DNA of 64,000 nt from Nitrospiraceae bacterium (lineage in GTDB: Bacteria; Nitrospirota; Nitrospiria; Nitrospirales; Nitrospiraceae). A model generated the notes under the pieces. It saw nothing but the letters and a program-made list of their open reading frames with translations. It was not told the origin of the DNA and searched no databases. This document shows, piece by piece, positions 8,166-17,102 of this stretch (position 1 is its first letter; every line of letters starts with the position of its first letter). Position numbers and translations under genes: made by a program. The stretch spans positions 124,001 through 188,000 of the forward strand of contig DASPUC010000024.1 of the NCBI GenBank assembly GCA_035623075.1, written 5' to 3'.

Positions 8166-9200
8166 ATGCGTGCCCTCGTAAAGACCAGTGCCCAGCCTGG
8201 ATTAACCTTGACGACGTGGCCCGACCCGACGCCTGCAACCGTCGATGTGGTGATTCGCGTGAAGGCCACCTCCCTCTGCGGAACCGATGCGCACATCTAC
8301 AAGTGGGACGAATGGGCTCAAAGCCGCGTCCACCCTCCTCGGATTATCGGCCATGAGCTGTGCGGTGAGGTCGTCGAGACGGGATCGGAGGTGACGCTGG
8401 TGAAGAAAGGCGATTATGTCGCCGCGGAATCGCACCTCACGTGCGGAACGTGTTTTCAATGTCGCACCGGTCAGGCCCACGTTTGTAAAAGCTACCGCAT
8501 CCTGGGAATCGACCGAGACGGCTCCTTTGCCGAATATGTCAGCTTGCCCCAGAACGTTCTCTGGAAAACCCCCCACGATATTCCACTGGAACACGCTTGC
8601 GTTCAGGAGCCATTGGGCAATGCCGTTGACGCAGCATTGGCGGAAGGGGTCGCAGGTCGAACTCTGCTCATCACGGGCTGCGGACCGACCGGACTGTTCG
8701 CTGCCGCCGTCGCGCGCACATCCGGTGCGGCCACGATCATCGCCTCGGACGTGAGTGAGTACCGTTTGGACCTGGCGAGGCAAGTGGGCGTCGATCATGT
8801 GCTCAACGCCAAGACCGAAACGGCGGAATCCCTCGCCGAGACCGTTCGGACGATCACCGCCGGTGAAGGCGTCGACGCCGCACTGGAAATGTCGGGCGAC
8901 CCGACCGCCTTGCATCATGTCTTTCGGGCAGTCAAAAACGGAGGGCGAGTCACGCTATTTGGCATTCCTACCGGATCAGTTTGCTTCGACCTGCCGAATG
9001 AAATCATTTTCAAAGGAATCCGCGTGTACGGCGTCACGGGCCGGCGCCTTTTTAGCACCTGGTATCGATTGGCCGGGCTCTTCAAGGCCGGTCTGAACAT
9101 CAAACCCATCATCACGCACACCTTGCCCATGACCGATTTCGCCAAAGGCTTCGACTTGATCAAATCGGGCCAGTGCGGCAAGGTAGTTTTATTTCCTTGA
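8166..9200 (+). CDS. tdh: L-threonine 3-dehydrogenase
   Basis: The 344-residue zinc MDR dehydrogenase has CGTDAHIYKWDEWAQ (catalytic Cys plus the threonine-binding region specific to Tdh), IIGHELCGEV, a structural zinc cluster CGTCFQCRTGQAHVC, the Rossmann motif ITGCGPTGLFAAAVARTSGA, and VTGRRLFSTWYRL near the C-terminus. It oxidises L-threonine to 2-amino-3-ketobutyrate with NAD+. The next gene encodes glycine C-acetyltransferase, which cleaves that product, so the two-step threonine-to-glycine pathway is complete here. The start at 8166 is 92 bp from the divergent TonB-C gene, leaving room for divergent promoters. Confidence 0.95.
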   Translation: MRALVKTSAQPGLTLTTWPDPTPATVDVVIRVKATSLCGTDAHIYKWDEWAQSRVHPPRIIGHELCGEVVETGSEVTLVKKGDYVAAESHLTCGTCFQCRTGQAHVCKSYRILGIDRDGSFAEYVSLPQNVLWKTPHDIPLEHACVQEPLGNAVDAALAEGVAGRTLLITGCGPTGLFAAAVARTSGAATIIASDVSEYRLDLARQVGVDHVLNAKTETAESLAETVRTITAGEGVDAALEMSGDPTALHHVFRAVKNGGRVTLFGIPTGSVCFDLPNEIIFKGIRVYGVTGRRLFSTWYRLAGLFKAGLNIKPIITHTLPMTDFAKGFDLIKSGQCGKVVLFP

Positions 9201-9284
9201 GACCGGCTAGAGGCCAAAGGCCAGGGACGAGCCGTTTGATAAGAAACCTTCCAACCCCTTGCCCCGAGCCCCTTGCCTAAATCT

Positions 9285-10475
9285 ATGGCCTACAATTCCC
9301 TCAAGAAAATCCTCGACCAACAACTGGCAGAAATTCGGGCTGCGGGTCTGTACAAGACCGAGCGGCAGATTCTCAGTCCACAAGGCTCGGAAATACGGGT
9401 GACGCAAGGCACCGTACTGAACCTCTGCGCGAACAATTACTTGGGACTGGCGAACCATCCGGAGATCACGCGGGCGGCAAGCGAGGGGCTGAAGGACCAT
9501 GGCTATGGCATGGCGTCCGTTCGCTTCATCTGCGGCACGCAGGATCTCCATCGACGTCTTGAACAGGCGATCAGCACGTTTCTCGGCACATCCGACACCA
9601 TCCTCTATAGTTCGTGCTTTGATGCCAACGGAGGACTGTTCGAAGTCCTGCTCGACGAACGGGACGCAGTGATCAGCGACGCCTTGAACCATGCAAGTCT
9701 GATTGACGGGATCCGGCTCTGCAAAGCGCAACGCTTCCGATACATCCACTCCGATATGGCGGATCTTGAGGCGAAGCTCGCGGAGGCCAATGGTTTCCGA
9801 TTGCGTCTCATCGCCACCGATGGCGTTTTTTCAATGGACGGTGACCTCGCCAAGTTAGATCACATCGTGGAACTCGCCGATCGCTACGATGCAGCAGTCG
9901 TGGTGGACGACAGCCATGCGACCGGGGTACTGGGCCCGCGAGGACAGGGGACACCAGCTCACTTTGGCGTGGCGGATCGTGTGGAGATTGTCACTAGCAC
10001 GTTGGGCAAAACACTCGGCGGAGCGGCTGGAGGGTTTACGTCGGGACGGATGGAACTCGTCGAGCTCTTGCGGCAACGGTCTCGCCCATATTTGTTTTCG
10101 AATGCGTTGCCTCCCGTCATCGCCGCTGCGGCGCTGCAGGCGGTGAAGCTCGTGGCCCAAGGCGATCTCCTGCGCGCCACCCTGCGCGAAAATGCTGCCT
10201 TCTTTCGTGCGGAACTGACCGCTCTCGGATTCCGATTGATTCCCGGAGATCATCCGATCATTCCCATCATGTTGGGTGAGGCAACGCTTGCCACGAGGAT
10301 GGCCGATCGGCTCTTGCAGGAAGGGATCTACGTGGTGGGGTTCAGTTACCCTGTGGTGCCAAAAGGACAGGCGCGCATTCGGGTCCAGATGTCCGCGGCG
10401 CACACGAAATCCCAACTGGAGCGGGCCGTGGACGCGTTTGCCAAGGTTGGCAAAGAACTCGGCGTAATCACGTAG
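9285..10475 (+). CDS. kbl: Glycine C-acetyltransferase (2-amino-3-ketobutyrate CoA ligase)
   Basis: The 396-residue PLP enzyme belongs to the alpha-oxoamine synthase family. Landmarks are [52 protein letters not shown], the PLP lysine in [15 protein letters not shown], and [16 protein letters not shown]. It converts 2-amino-3-ketobutyrate plus CoA to glycine and acetyl-CoA, completing the route begun by the upstream tdh. A TTG at 9273 is in frame, but the ATG at 9285 begins the usual Kbl N-terminus ([16 protein letters not shown]). No clear ribosome binding site exists because the 84-bp spacer is made of repeat-like C/T-rich words, so translation control may be unusual. Confidence 0.95.
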   Translation: MAYNSLKKILDQQLAEIRAAGLYKTERQILSPQGSEIRVTQGTVLNLCANNYLGLANHPEITRAASEGLKDHGYGMASVRFICGTQDLHRRLEQAISTFLGTSDTILYSSCFDANGGLFEVLLDERDAVISDALNHASLIDGIRLCKAQRFRYIHSDMADLEAKLAEANGFRLRLIATDGVFSMDGDLAKLDHIVELADRYDAAVVVDDSHATGVLGPRGQGTPAHFGVADRVEIVTSTLGKTLGGAAGGFTSGRMELVELLRQRSRPYLFSNALPPVIAAAALQAVKLVAQGDLLRATLRENAAFFRAELTALGFRLIPGDHPIIPIMLGEATLATRMADRLLQEGIYVVGFSYPVVPKGQARIRVQMSAAHTKSQLERAVDAFAKVGKELGVIT

Positions 10476-10483
10476 ACACGTTT

Positions 10484-10596
10484 GTCTGGTTTATCTCGTT
10501 TGTTTGGTCAGAGGTTGGACGGGGGAGAATCTTCCGATTGTGTCGATCGGATGAACTAGGGAAGCCGCTGGACCAAAGAAACCAGCTAGACCAGAC
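10484..10596. repeat. Imperfect inverted repeat between convergent genes
   Basis: The arms 10484-10509 and 10571-10596 are inverted copies of about 26 bp with 22 matching positions (word form tctggtttatctcgtttgtt). The right side extends by further related words to 10609. They flank a 61-bp centre between convergent kbl and mlaA. A long weak stem could act as a bidirectional terminator, but there is no T-tract. Confidence 0.6.
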
Positions 10597-10618
10597 GAAC
10601 CGAACAAACCTTCCTTTC

Positions 10619-11581
10619 CTACTCGCGAATCGCTTTGGCGCGACTCTGCAAATAGGCGTTCCGGACGGCGGTGTATAGGTCTAGCGTCGCTTCTTCCACC
10701 CCCTGAAACTTTTCGAGATTGCGCGAGCGTTCATTGACGATTTCTCCAACGCGGGCTCCTATCTGGACGAACGTGGTGGTTGTTCGATTCTTGTGGGCGA
10801 TGGCGGACGGGACGTTATTGACTTCGATGATCGGAGCGACGAGCCAGTTCACCGGATTGAGGAAAATATCGCCCATATATCCTACAAAATCACGGGCCGT
10901 AAAGGGCGGCAGAAACGGCAGGACGAGATAGGGGCCCGGTTTGACGCCGTAGTATCCAAGAGTCTGACCTGTGTCTTCATCAGGCGTGACCAGTTCGATC
11001 CCCGTCGCCACATCGACGAAGCCGGCTAACCCGATACTGGAATTGATCAGGAACCGTCCGGCTTCGATGCTGGCTCCTTTGATCTTCCCCTGAAACAAAT
11101 TGTTGAGAAGACGTGGAGCGAACCGGATGTTGTCGAACATGTTGCTGATCCCGACTTGGACAAAGTCCGGCATGATGAAATTGTAACCCTTCGCGACCGG
11201 TTTTAAGATCCAGCGGTCCACCTGGCGATTGAATTCGAAGACCTTGGTATTGAACGATTCCCAAGGATCATACTCCTCGCCGACCGTCTCTTCAGGCTTT
11301 GCGAATGGATCGAATGGCTCCTCCGGCGTCGCCGGTACCGGGGCTTCGGCAGCTGCTGTCTTGTTCTCCGCCACACGGTGCAGAAGTGGGTTGTCCGGAT
11401 GAGCTGCCCCGTTTGGGAGGGCGACATCCTGGGCAAGTACCGTCGACGAGATCCCATTCGACACCGATGCATCGGTGAGTGAGTCCGTACGGGAGGAGTT
11501 CCGGTCTTCGGCACAGCCTACCAACAACAACGCGGTGATTCCGAACGTCCCCAACGCGAAGCGACGCCATGATCTTCTCAC
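10619..11581 (-). CDS. mlaA: MlaA/VacJ-family outer-membrane phospholipid-trafficking lipoprotein
   Basis: With a GTG start at 11581 (GGAGG five bases upstream) the protein has 320 residues and begins with a lipoprotein signal ending in the lipobox LLLVGC. After an Ala/Pro-rich linker the MlaA domain begins with DPWESFNTKVFEFNRQVD. It continues with LKPVAKGYNFIMPDFVQVG, RLLNNLFQGKIKGASIEAGR, FLINSSIGLAGFVDVA, DTGQTLGYYGVKPGPYLVLP, and the C-terminal DLYTAVRNAYLQSR. MlaA removes misplaced phospholipids from the outer leaflet of the outer membrane and passes them to the MlaC/MlaFEDB system; no other mla gene is in the window. An upstream extension to 11680 lacks support. Confidence 0.92.
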   Translation of the reverse strand: MRRSWRRFALGTFGITALLLVGCAEDRNSSRTDSLTDASVSNGISSTVLAQDVALPNGAAHPDNPLLHRVAENKTAAAEAPVPATPEEPFDPFAKPEETVGEEYDPWESFNTKVFEFNRQVDRWILKPVAKGYNFIMPDFVQVGISNMFDNIRFAPRLLNNLFQGKIKGASIEAGRFLINSSIGLAGFVDVATGIELVTPDEDTGQTLGYYGVKPGPYLVLPFLPPFTARDFVGYMGDIFLNPVNWLVAPIIEVNNVPSAIAHKNRTTTTFVQIGARVGEIVNERSRNLEKFQGVEEATLDLYTAVRNAYLQSRAKAIRE

Positions 11582-11715
11582 CCGGCCCTCCTTGGTTTCC
11601 GGCGGTCGTCCGCACCCTCCTACTGGACGTACCGCAGGTATATGGCCGCGCACTGTATCAAAAGTCTCGGCCCGCGCCAATCTTTTCTTGCAGGGTCAGC
11701 CGGCGGAAGGGGAAA

Positions 11716-12477
11716 TCACGAACCAATGGCGGATCGGACGAATTCCGCGAAACGATGAAAGTACGGCTCCCCGCCAACGTGATAGGTATTATTGTGATCG
11801 GCGCCCTTGATCACATAGAACGATTTGGGTGGCTTGGCTGCCTCGAACACCTGCCGACCGAGTTCGAGCGGAATAATCTCGTCCTGATCGCCGTGCACGA
11901 CCAGTTTCGGCAGTGAGAGTTGGGGCAATCGATCGATCAACCGGAATTCGGCGCCGAGCAGCCAATGGACCGGCAAGCCTCCATAATGAAACTTGGCCAC
12001 CGCCTCGATTGAGGGGAACGGTGATTCGAGAATAAGCCCCGCGGCCGGCTTATGCGACACCACCTCTGCGGCGACCGCTGCTCCGAGCGAGCGCCCGAAC
12101 AGCACGATCCGGTCGGGTCGGATCAAGCGAACCCGTGTGAGGTAGTCATAGGCACCAAGAGCATCCTGGTAGAGCCCCTCCTCTGAAGGAGAGCCTTGGC
12201 TGCGCCCATAGCCACGGTAATCGAAGAGGAACACCGACAGACCGAGCCGGTAGAGTTCGCGAAGATTCTCGAGCCGGTTAATGATATTGCCCGCATTCCC
12301 GTGGCACCATAGGATCACAGCCGACGTTGCGGCCTGCTCGACGTACCAGCCGAAGAGCTTCGTGCCGTCGCTCGCATGAAACCAAACCTCTTCAAGCGGA
12401 AGGCCGCTGCGGGCCTTCCAGTCCTGATCGATCCACGGGTTCGGATGATAGATGAAGAACTGGTCGAGTAGGCTCAT
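11716..12477 (-). CDS. Alpha/beta hydrolase (Bem46/YfhR-like serine hydrolase)
   Basis: The 253-residue alpha/beta hydrolase has the oxyanion region WCHGNAGNIINRL and the strand VFLFDYRGYGRSQGSPSE. The nucleophile elbow is FGRSLGAAVA (Ser near residue 130). The acid is in KLVVHGDQDEIIP and the catalytic His in GADHNNTY. The HGN and GRSLG motifs place it with the Bem46/YfhR/ABHD13 group, whose substrates are mostly unknown esters or peptides. No signal peptide is visible beyond a short hydrophobic start, so the location is uncertain. It lies upstream of mlaA by 134 bp in the same direction and may share its transcript. Confidence 0.88.
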   Translation of the reverse strand: MSLLDQFFIYHPNPWIDQDWKARSGLPLEEVWFHASDGTKLFGWYVEQAATSAVILWCHGNAGNIINRLENLRELYRLGLSVFLFDYRGYGRSQGSPSEEGLYQDALGAYDYLTRVRLIRPDRIVLFGRSLGAAVAAEVVSHKPAAGLILESPFPSIEAVAKFHYGGLPVHWLLGAEFRLIDRLPQLSLPKLVVHGDQDEIIPLELGRQVFEAAKPPKSFYVIKGADHNNTYHVGGEPYFHRFAEFVRSAIGS

Positions 12478-12743
12478 GATGGTCGCGGCACCATGACAGG
12501 AACCTTATAGCGTCAGTCCCAGAGAACATCAAATTGGCTCGGCTTCCCCTCATTCGTGGTATTGCTTGCCTGAGAATATACTTCTATAAATATCTGTCTT
12601 CCAACGTATGTGGGTCTGCAACGATGGCCCTTCCTAATTCCCCAGAAGGCCGCCAGTTTATCACCCAAGAAAGTCCACTATACGTTGCTCATTCCTGCTC
12701 CGTTCAATCCCGCAGCACACCAGGCGCCTTCGAGGAGGTCGCT

Positions 12744-14078
12744 ATGGCAGCACAAATCATGACAACGATGTGCGGGCTCTCTGCGATGCTGATTCTATCG
12801 GGCTGCTCCATTGCGATGGCACTCCACGGAAATAAGGAGCCTAATTTCGAGCACATTACAGTGGGTGTCCCCAAAGAAGAGATCGACTTTGAGTTCAATC
12901 AACCAGGTACATCAAAAGATCTTGGTGATGGCAAAAGCGAGGTGACGTACAAATACGAGATGGGGAACTCTCCCAATCCTGCACGCGCGACTGTCTACGG
13001 CTACATTGACCTAGCCACTATAGGGCTGGCAGAGCCTATTCTGACGTTCATTGAATGGCTCCAAGGGCACGATGAAGAAACTCGAATTGTCTACGGCCCT
13101 GACAATAAGGCCCTGGAAGTCCTTGGCTACACCTCTCCGCCAATTTCCGCCCAGATGAAAGTGGCACAGGAGGAGCAAAACAAGTTTATCCGCAAACGGC
13201 CGGCACCCACGTCGTCTGATCAGACAAGAACACCTCTGCCTCCAAGCGCTCTCACTGTTTCTCCCTCGCCTCAACCAAGCGACGTGGATGTTTTGCCGGT
13301 CACACACATGCATGCGAGAAAGAATGCGCACGCGGTGGTCGTCGGGCTAGAGCGGTACCGAAACGAGTTGCCTCGGGCCAGCTATGCAGAACAGGACGCG
13401 CGAGTGGTGGCCCGCTATCTCTCTGGAACGATGGGATTTGAAGAAGCCAATGTTGTTCTTCTTCTCAACGATCGAGCAACAAAAGGCGATATGGAGAAAT
13501 ACTTTGAGACCTGGCTGCCCAACAGGGTGGAGAGTGAGGACACGGTCTTCGTATACTTCTCCGGCCACGGAGCACCGAACGCAAAGACTGGTGAAGCGTA
13601 TCTCGTACCCTACGATGGCGACCCTCTGTATCTTGATAATACGGGCTACCGGCTTTCCAGGCTTTATCAGAGCCTATCCAATCTTCCCGCCAAAGAAGTG
13701 GTCGTCATCCTGGATTCATGTTTTTCCGGCGCCGGTGGACGCTCAGTTCTGGCTCAGGGCTTGCGACCGATCGTCACCGAAATGAAAAGTCCTCTGTTGG
13801 AAAATGGCAAGACCGTCGCTCTGGTAGCGAGTAGCGGGCAACAAGTTTCCAGCACCTATGAACAGAAAGCACATGGTCTTATGACCTACTTCTTCTTGAA
13901 GGGCCTGCAGGGGGAAGCAGATACCAACAAAGACGGGAAAATCGATATCACAGAGTTATTCGATTACCTGCGTCCTCAGGTCGAGCGAGTAGCGCGGCGA
14001 GATTTTAACAATGAACAGACACCCTTGCTCCTCGGCAACACGGACGTGCTCGCACGTGGCCTATATCTAACGCAATAG
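12744..14078 (+). CDS. Caspase-fold (peptidase C14) lipoprotein
   Basis: The 444-residue protein begins with a lipoprotein signal (TTMCGLSAMLILSGC, lipobox LSGC). Residues ~25-120 form an unidentified domain (FEHITVGVPKEEIDFEFN and following) and ~125-190 a Pro/Ser/Thr linker. The caspase-like p20 domain follows: HAVVVGLERYRNELP, ARVVARYLSG, VFVYFSGHGAP (catalytic His ~274), and VVVILDSCFSGAGG (catalytic Cys ~325). An EF-hand-like loop, DTNKDGKIDITE, lies near residue 392. Family members cleave after Arg/Lys or Asp; some take part in cell-death-type defence. The lipid anchor suggests a periplasmic or outer-membrane position. The ATG at 12744 has GAGGAGG 5 bases upstream; the upstream open frame (from 12534) is not supported. 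The next gene abuts directly. Confidence 0.85.
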   Translation: MAAQIMTTMCGLSAMLILSGCSIAMALHGNKEPNFEHITVGVPKEEIDFEFNQPGTSKDLGDGKSEVTYKYEMGNSPNPARATVYGYIDLATIGLAEPILTFIEWLQGHDEETRIVYGPDNKALEVLGYTSPPISAQMKVAQEEQNKFIRKRPAPTSSDQTRTPLPPSALTVSPSPQPSDVDVLPVTHMHARKNAHAVVVGLERYRNELPRASYAEQDARVVARYLSGTMGFEEANVVLLLNDRATKGDMEKYFETWLPNRVESEDTVFVYFSGHGAPNAKTGEAYLVPYDGDPLYLDNTGYRLSRLYQSLSNLPAKEVVVILDSCFSGAGGRSVLAQGLRPIVTEMKSPLLENGKTVALVASSGQQVSSTYEQKAHGLMTYFFLKGLQGEADTNKDGKIDITELFDYLRPQVERVARRDFNNEQTPLLLGNTDVLARGLYLTQ

Positions 14079-15029
14079 ATGGTTGCCATCAGATCCGAAA
14101 TCTTCCTCGCTCTTGGGTTGACGATTACTGCTGCCTTCCTCAATGCCTGTTCCCCGGTCGAGCACAGAAACCAAGATGCCTCGAGAACGACTACGCTGAG
14201 TATCGTTCAGAAGGATGCGCTCGCAGAGACCAAGATCCTCGAGACGGATCCCGATGGGTGTACGTGGGTGGCTGCAACGGGGAGTGTAAGATTTGGCGAT
14301 CAGGACACGAAGCATCAAGCGTATGCCCAAGCGATAGCTGAAGCAAGGCGCAAAGCGATAGACACACTCCTGGGTGTGAGAATTGATCACCGTTTCATGG
14401 ATTTTCAGGGCGAAAATACCCTTCGCGGGGAATTCGTGCTAACGGAAAAACTTTTGCGTGCAACGCAACTGGGTCGGGCGGTTAAAGAAAACGTGCTGTA
14501 CGTTGGCCCCGTGGATGATCCTGGTTGTATAGCCTGTCGGGTCGAAGCTCGGATTCAGACTTGTCTGGTGCCAGAGCGAGAAAGAGGAGACAAAGATTTC
14601 CACGTACACCTGCAACTCAACAGATCTAGCTATCAGAATGGCGATGAAGTGATTATTTCCGCGACATCAACACGTGATTGCTATCTCTACTTTTACAACG
14701 TTGACATGGATTTCCGTGCCGCCCTCATTGCCCCAAACAAATATGTCCCGAGTGTGACGGTCAAAGCCGGGGAAGTGTGGGTGTATCCGAGCGACGACCT
14801 GCGCACCAAGGGTCTTCGTGCGACCGCACAACTTCTGCCGGGTTCATCCGTTTCCGCTGAAACCGTTCGCGTTGTCGCGTCAAAAGCCGCACTTCCTAGT
14901 TCGCTCGTCTCACTTACCACTCAGGGAGAAACTACCCGCCCGTCATTTTTTGAGTTCCTGCGCGCGCTTATCAGCACGGACGTTGAGTGGGTTGAAGACG
15001 TACAGGCCTTCACAATACGCCAACACTAG
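14079..15029 (+). CDS. DUF4384-domain lipoprotein
   Basis: The 316-residue protein starts immediately after the caspase stop codon (no gap), implying coupled translation. It has a lipoprotein signal (IFLALGLTITAAFLNAC). The middle part (~60-150) contains an LPP20/FlgT-like segment (WVAATGSVRFGDQDTKHQAY and AIAEARRKAIDTLLGV). The C-terminal third is DUF4384-like: FHVHLQLNRSSYQNGDEVII, DCYLYFYNVD and KAGEVWVYPSDDLRTKG. DUF4384 is usually found as a C-terminal module of caspase or protein-kinase proteins in secreted multi-domain proteins, so here a normally fused partner seems to be a separate gene. Both genes look less GC-rich than their neighbours. The function is unknown. Confidence 0.75.
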   Translation: MVAIRSEIFLALGLTITAAFLNACSPVEHRNQDASRTTTLSIVQKDALAETKILETDPDGCTWVAATGSVRFGDQDTKHQAYAQAIAEARRKAIDTLLGVRIDHRFMDFQGENTLRGEFVLTEKLLRATQLGRAVKENVLYVGPVDDPGCIACRVEARIQTCLVPERERGDKDFHVHLQLNRSSYQNGDEVIISATSTRDCYLYFYNVDMDFRAALIAPNKYVPSVTVKAGEVWVYPSDDLRTKGLRATAQLLPGSSVSAETVRVVASKAALPSSLVSLTTQGETTRPSFFEFLRALISTDVEWVEDVQAFTIRQH

Positions 15030-15133
15030 CCCCACAAACTCTTCTTGCCTCATTCCGTTGTCGCGCACTAGTGAATTGCGCGCTGGCATACATGGAAACG
15101 AGGGGCCGGCATATTCAGTTGCGCGCGTCTCCG

Positions 15134-17077
15134 TTAAAAATACGCCTGCACCGAAAACATCACGTCATTATCGTGGTCGCGGTGGTTGTATTCGATACGG
15201 AGCGCCCAATTCTGGCTCAACGTATAACGTTGACCGACAAACCAACGGATATCATCCGACTTATCGCCCAAGGCGTAGCGCAAGTATGATCCGGACGCCA
15301 TCAGCTTCCATCGGTCGGTCAGATCCGCCAATAACCCGACGGATCCCCCGCCGCCGACACGATGGTTTTCTTCATAGGCATGGCTGTAATTAGCCTCTGC
15401 CTCCGCGAAGGCGAAGAAGACCTCCCGTTTCAGCCAGTGAGATTCTACCGCTGCGCCGATGCCACCATTGGCCACACCGTTACTGCAGAGCTGACAATCG
15501 CCGAATCGAATTGTGTTCATTCCCACATTGACCTTCCAGGACGGTGCATGGAACAACGCATCTATCGGCGAAAGCGACAAGACATTGGCAAAAGTTGCCC
15601 GCTCGATCCTGGTCTGATCGACGCGGTTGTAGTGACGCAGGCTGATCGAGGCCAACTCAATTTGCGCGTCCGGGGTGTACCCGATTTCCGGATCGAGCAG
15701 GTCGTGATACCCCGCTCGCACGGTGAATTCTTCGAACGTATCATTGTTCCTCCATCCGGCTCCCAAAGTGGCCCGTGAGGTCTTGTGACCAAGTTCCGGT
15801 TGTTGGGCGAACGGAACGACCGAGAAGGGTTCAGAGGGAATGCGGAGTTGACTGCGCGCCGTCAGCACCGCCCGATTGCGGTCTTTGAGTTCCTGCGGAG
15901 GCGAATCGATTGTCTCGATTCGGTACCTCAGATAATCCGACGCCAGGTCCAGGAGAAACGCCTGCCGTACCTGGCTCAAATCGGTAAATTCTCGAGACGT
16001 GATCTCCGAGACATTTGTCGCGATCCGTGCGGAGAGGTTCCGCTCTTTCGCTGGTAACGATTCGCGCTTCCGCCGGATCATCGTGCTGCGCGAAGGACGA
16101 TAGGCGATGTCGCTGACCAGACCAGGTTGGGCGGCGATGAGTCGCACGGTGTCAGCCGGGACGGTCCAGAAGGTGAACTGATCGGTGAGATGGAGCGAGG
16201 GGTTGGCATACTCCAGCAATGCCAGGAGATGGTAGGAGCAGTTCTCTTTGAAGAAAAAATAGTCGAAATAGGCATTGCCGAGTTCCCACGCATGCATCAG
16301 GAACCGTCGCAACTGAACTTCCGTGAAGTTAAGTCGATATTCCCAGATGTCACGATTCTCGATGTCTCGGTATTCCTGAACTTTGAGATAGTAGGGAATG
16401 GTCGAGAAATAGCCCTTGTAGAAGCCGAAGATGCCCTTAATCGGATAGGCGATTCCGGAATCTGTCGGTACATCAGCGGCATAGTTGATCGTGTAGGCTA
16501 GGATGCGTGTCTGTTCGGTCTGGCCCCTTTGGTCGACCCGAAGCAGTGTGTGGCCGAACATGGAGGCTGGATTGTTCATGAATGCGGATGGAAAGATGAG
16601 TGTAACCGACCGGACCTCGAAGTCAGCATACCACCGATCGAACCGCTCGCACGCGACGGGCGGAAGGCGTGCGTCATCAAAGGCTAGCCGTTCCTTCAAC
16701 CAATGATAGCGGGCGATGAAGGCGCATTGCGCCGGTTGCTTTGACCTCCCGACGAGGTCCTTTGAAAAGAACTGAGCCAGCGTGGCATCGAGCTCAGCCT
16801 GAGGGTCGGTCTTCCCCTTCGGAGACATAAAAAATCCCGGATCATCCTGCTCGCTCTCATATCCACCAAAGAGGCGGGGACGATAGTGAAGGAGAAGACG
16901 CCACTCTCGTTCGTCAGCCAAGCGGAGTGATCGAGCTTGGTCTTGAAGATGTTCGAGGTATGGTCTCGCCGGCAGTTCTTCGGCGCTCACCCAGCTAACG
17001 ACAAAGAGGAACACAAAAGCAGAAATGATTGGCAGTACCAAGGTGGGCGGGCGAAGACAGAAAAGGCCCTGGCCCAT
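15134..17077 (-). CDS. DUF4105 (Lnb-N periplasmic-domain) family membrane protein
   Basis: The protein has about 647 residues with a signal-like N-terminus (LVLPIISAFVFLFVVSW, cleavage near SAEE). Residues ~150-340 carry the DUF4105 core: VRSVTLIFPSAFMNNPASMF, GHTLLRVDQRG, YPIKGIFGFYKGYFSTIPYY, YDFFFFKENCSYHLLALLEY (Lnb-type conserved Asn-Cys-Ser). The rest is a beta-rich C-terminal half (~430-670) that resembles an outer-membrane barrel, ending in an aromatic residue (QAYF). The role is unknown. The start is uncertain: the ATG at 17077 lies in the loop of the terminator hairpin of the preceding gene, and a longer frame reaches 17152. A strand-based barrel prediction would settle the C-terminal half. 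Confidence 0.75.
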   Translation of the reverse strand: MGQGLFCLRPPTLVLPIISAFVFLFVVSWVSAEELPARPYLEHLQDQARSLRLADEREWRLLLHYRPRLFGGYESEQDDPGFFMSPKGKTDPQAELDATLAQFFSKDLVGRSKQPAQCAFIARYHWLKERLAFDDARLPPVACERFDRWYADFEVRSVTLIFPSAFMNNPASMFGHTLLRVDQRGQTEQTRILAYTINYAADVPTDSGIAYPIKGIFGFYKGYFSTIPYYLKVQEYRDIENRDIWEYRLNFTEVQLRRFLMHAWELGNAYFDYFFFKENCSYHLLALLEYANPSLHLTDQFTFWTVPADTVRLIAAQPGLVSDIAYRPSRSTMIRRKRESLPAKERNLSARIATNVSEITSREFTDLSQVRQAFLLDLASDYLRYRIETIDSPPQELKDRNRAVLTARSQLRIPSEPFSVVPFAQQPELGHKTSRATLGAGWRNNDTFEEFTVRAGYHDLLDPEIGYTPDAQIELASISLRHYNRVDQTRIERATFANVLSLSPIDALFHAPSWKVNVGMNTIRFGDCQLCSNGVANGGIGAAVESHWLKREVFFAFAEAEANYSHAYEENHRVGGGGSVGLLADLTDRWKLMASGSYLRYALGDKSDDIRWFVGQRYTLSQNWALRIEYNHRDHDNDVMFSVQAYF

Positions 17078-17090
17078 AAAGGCCAGGGCC
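17061..17090 (-). terminator. Rho-independent terminator, GC-rich perfect hairpin
   Basis: Arms 17065-17074 and 17081-17090 are perfect 10-bp inverted repeats around a 6-base loop. On the minus strand the stem is followed by TTTT then a pyrimidine-rich run. It lies 12 bases after the stop of the DUF3015 gene at 17103. It overlaps the proposed start codon (17075-17077) of the following DUF4105 gene. Confidence 0.8.
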
Positions 17091-17102
17091 TCTGAGATTG
17101 AC

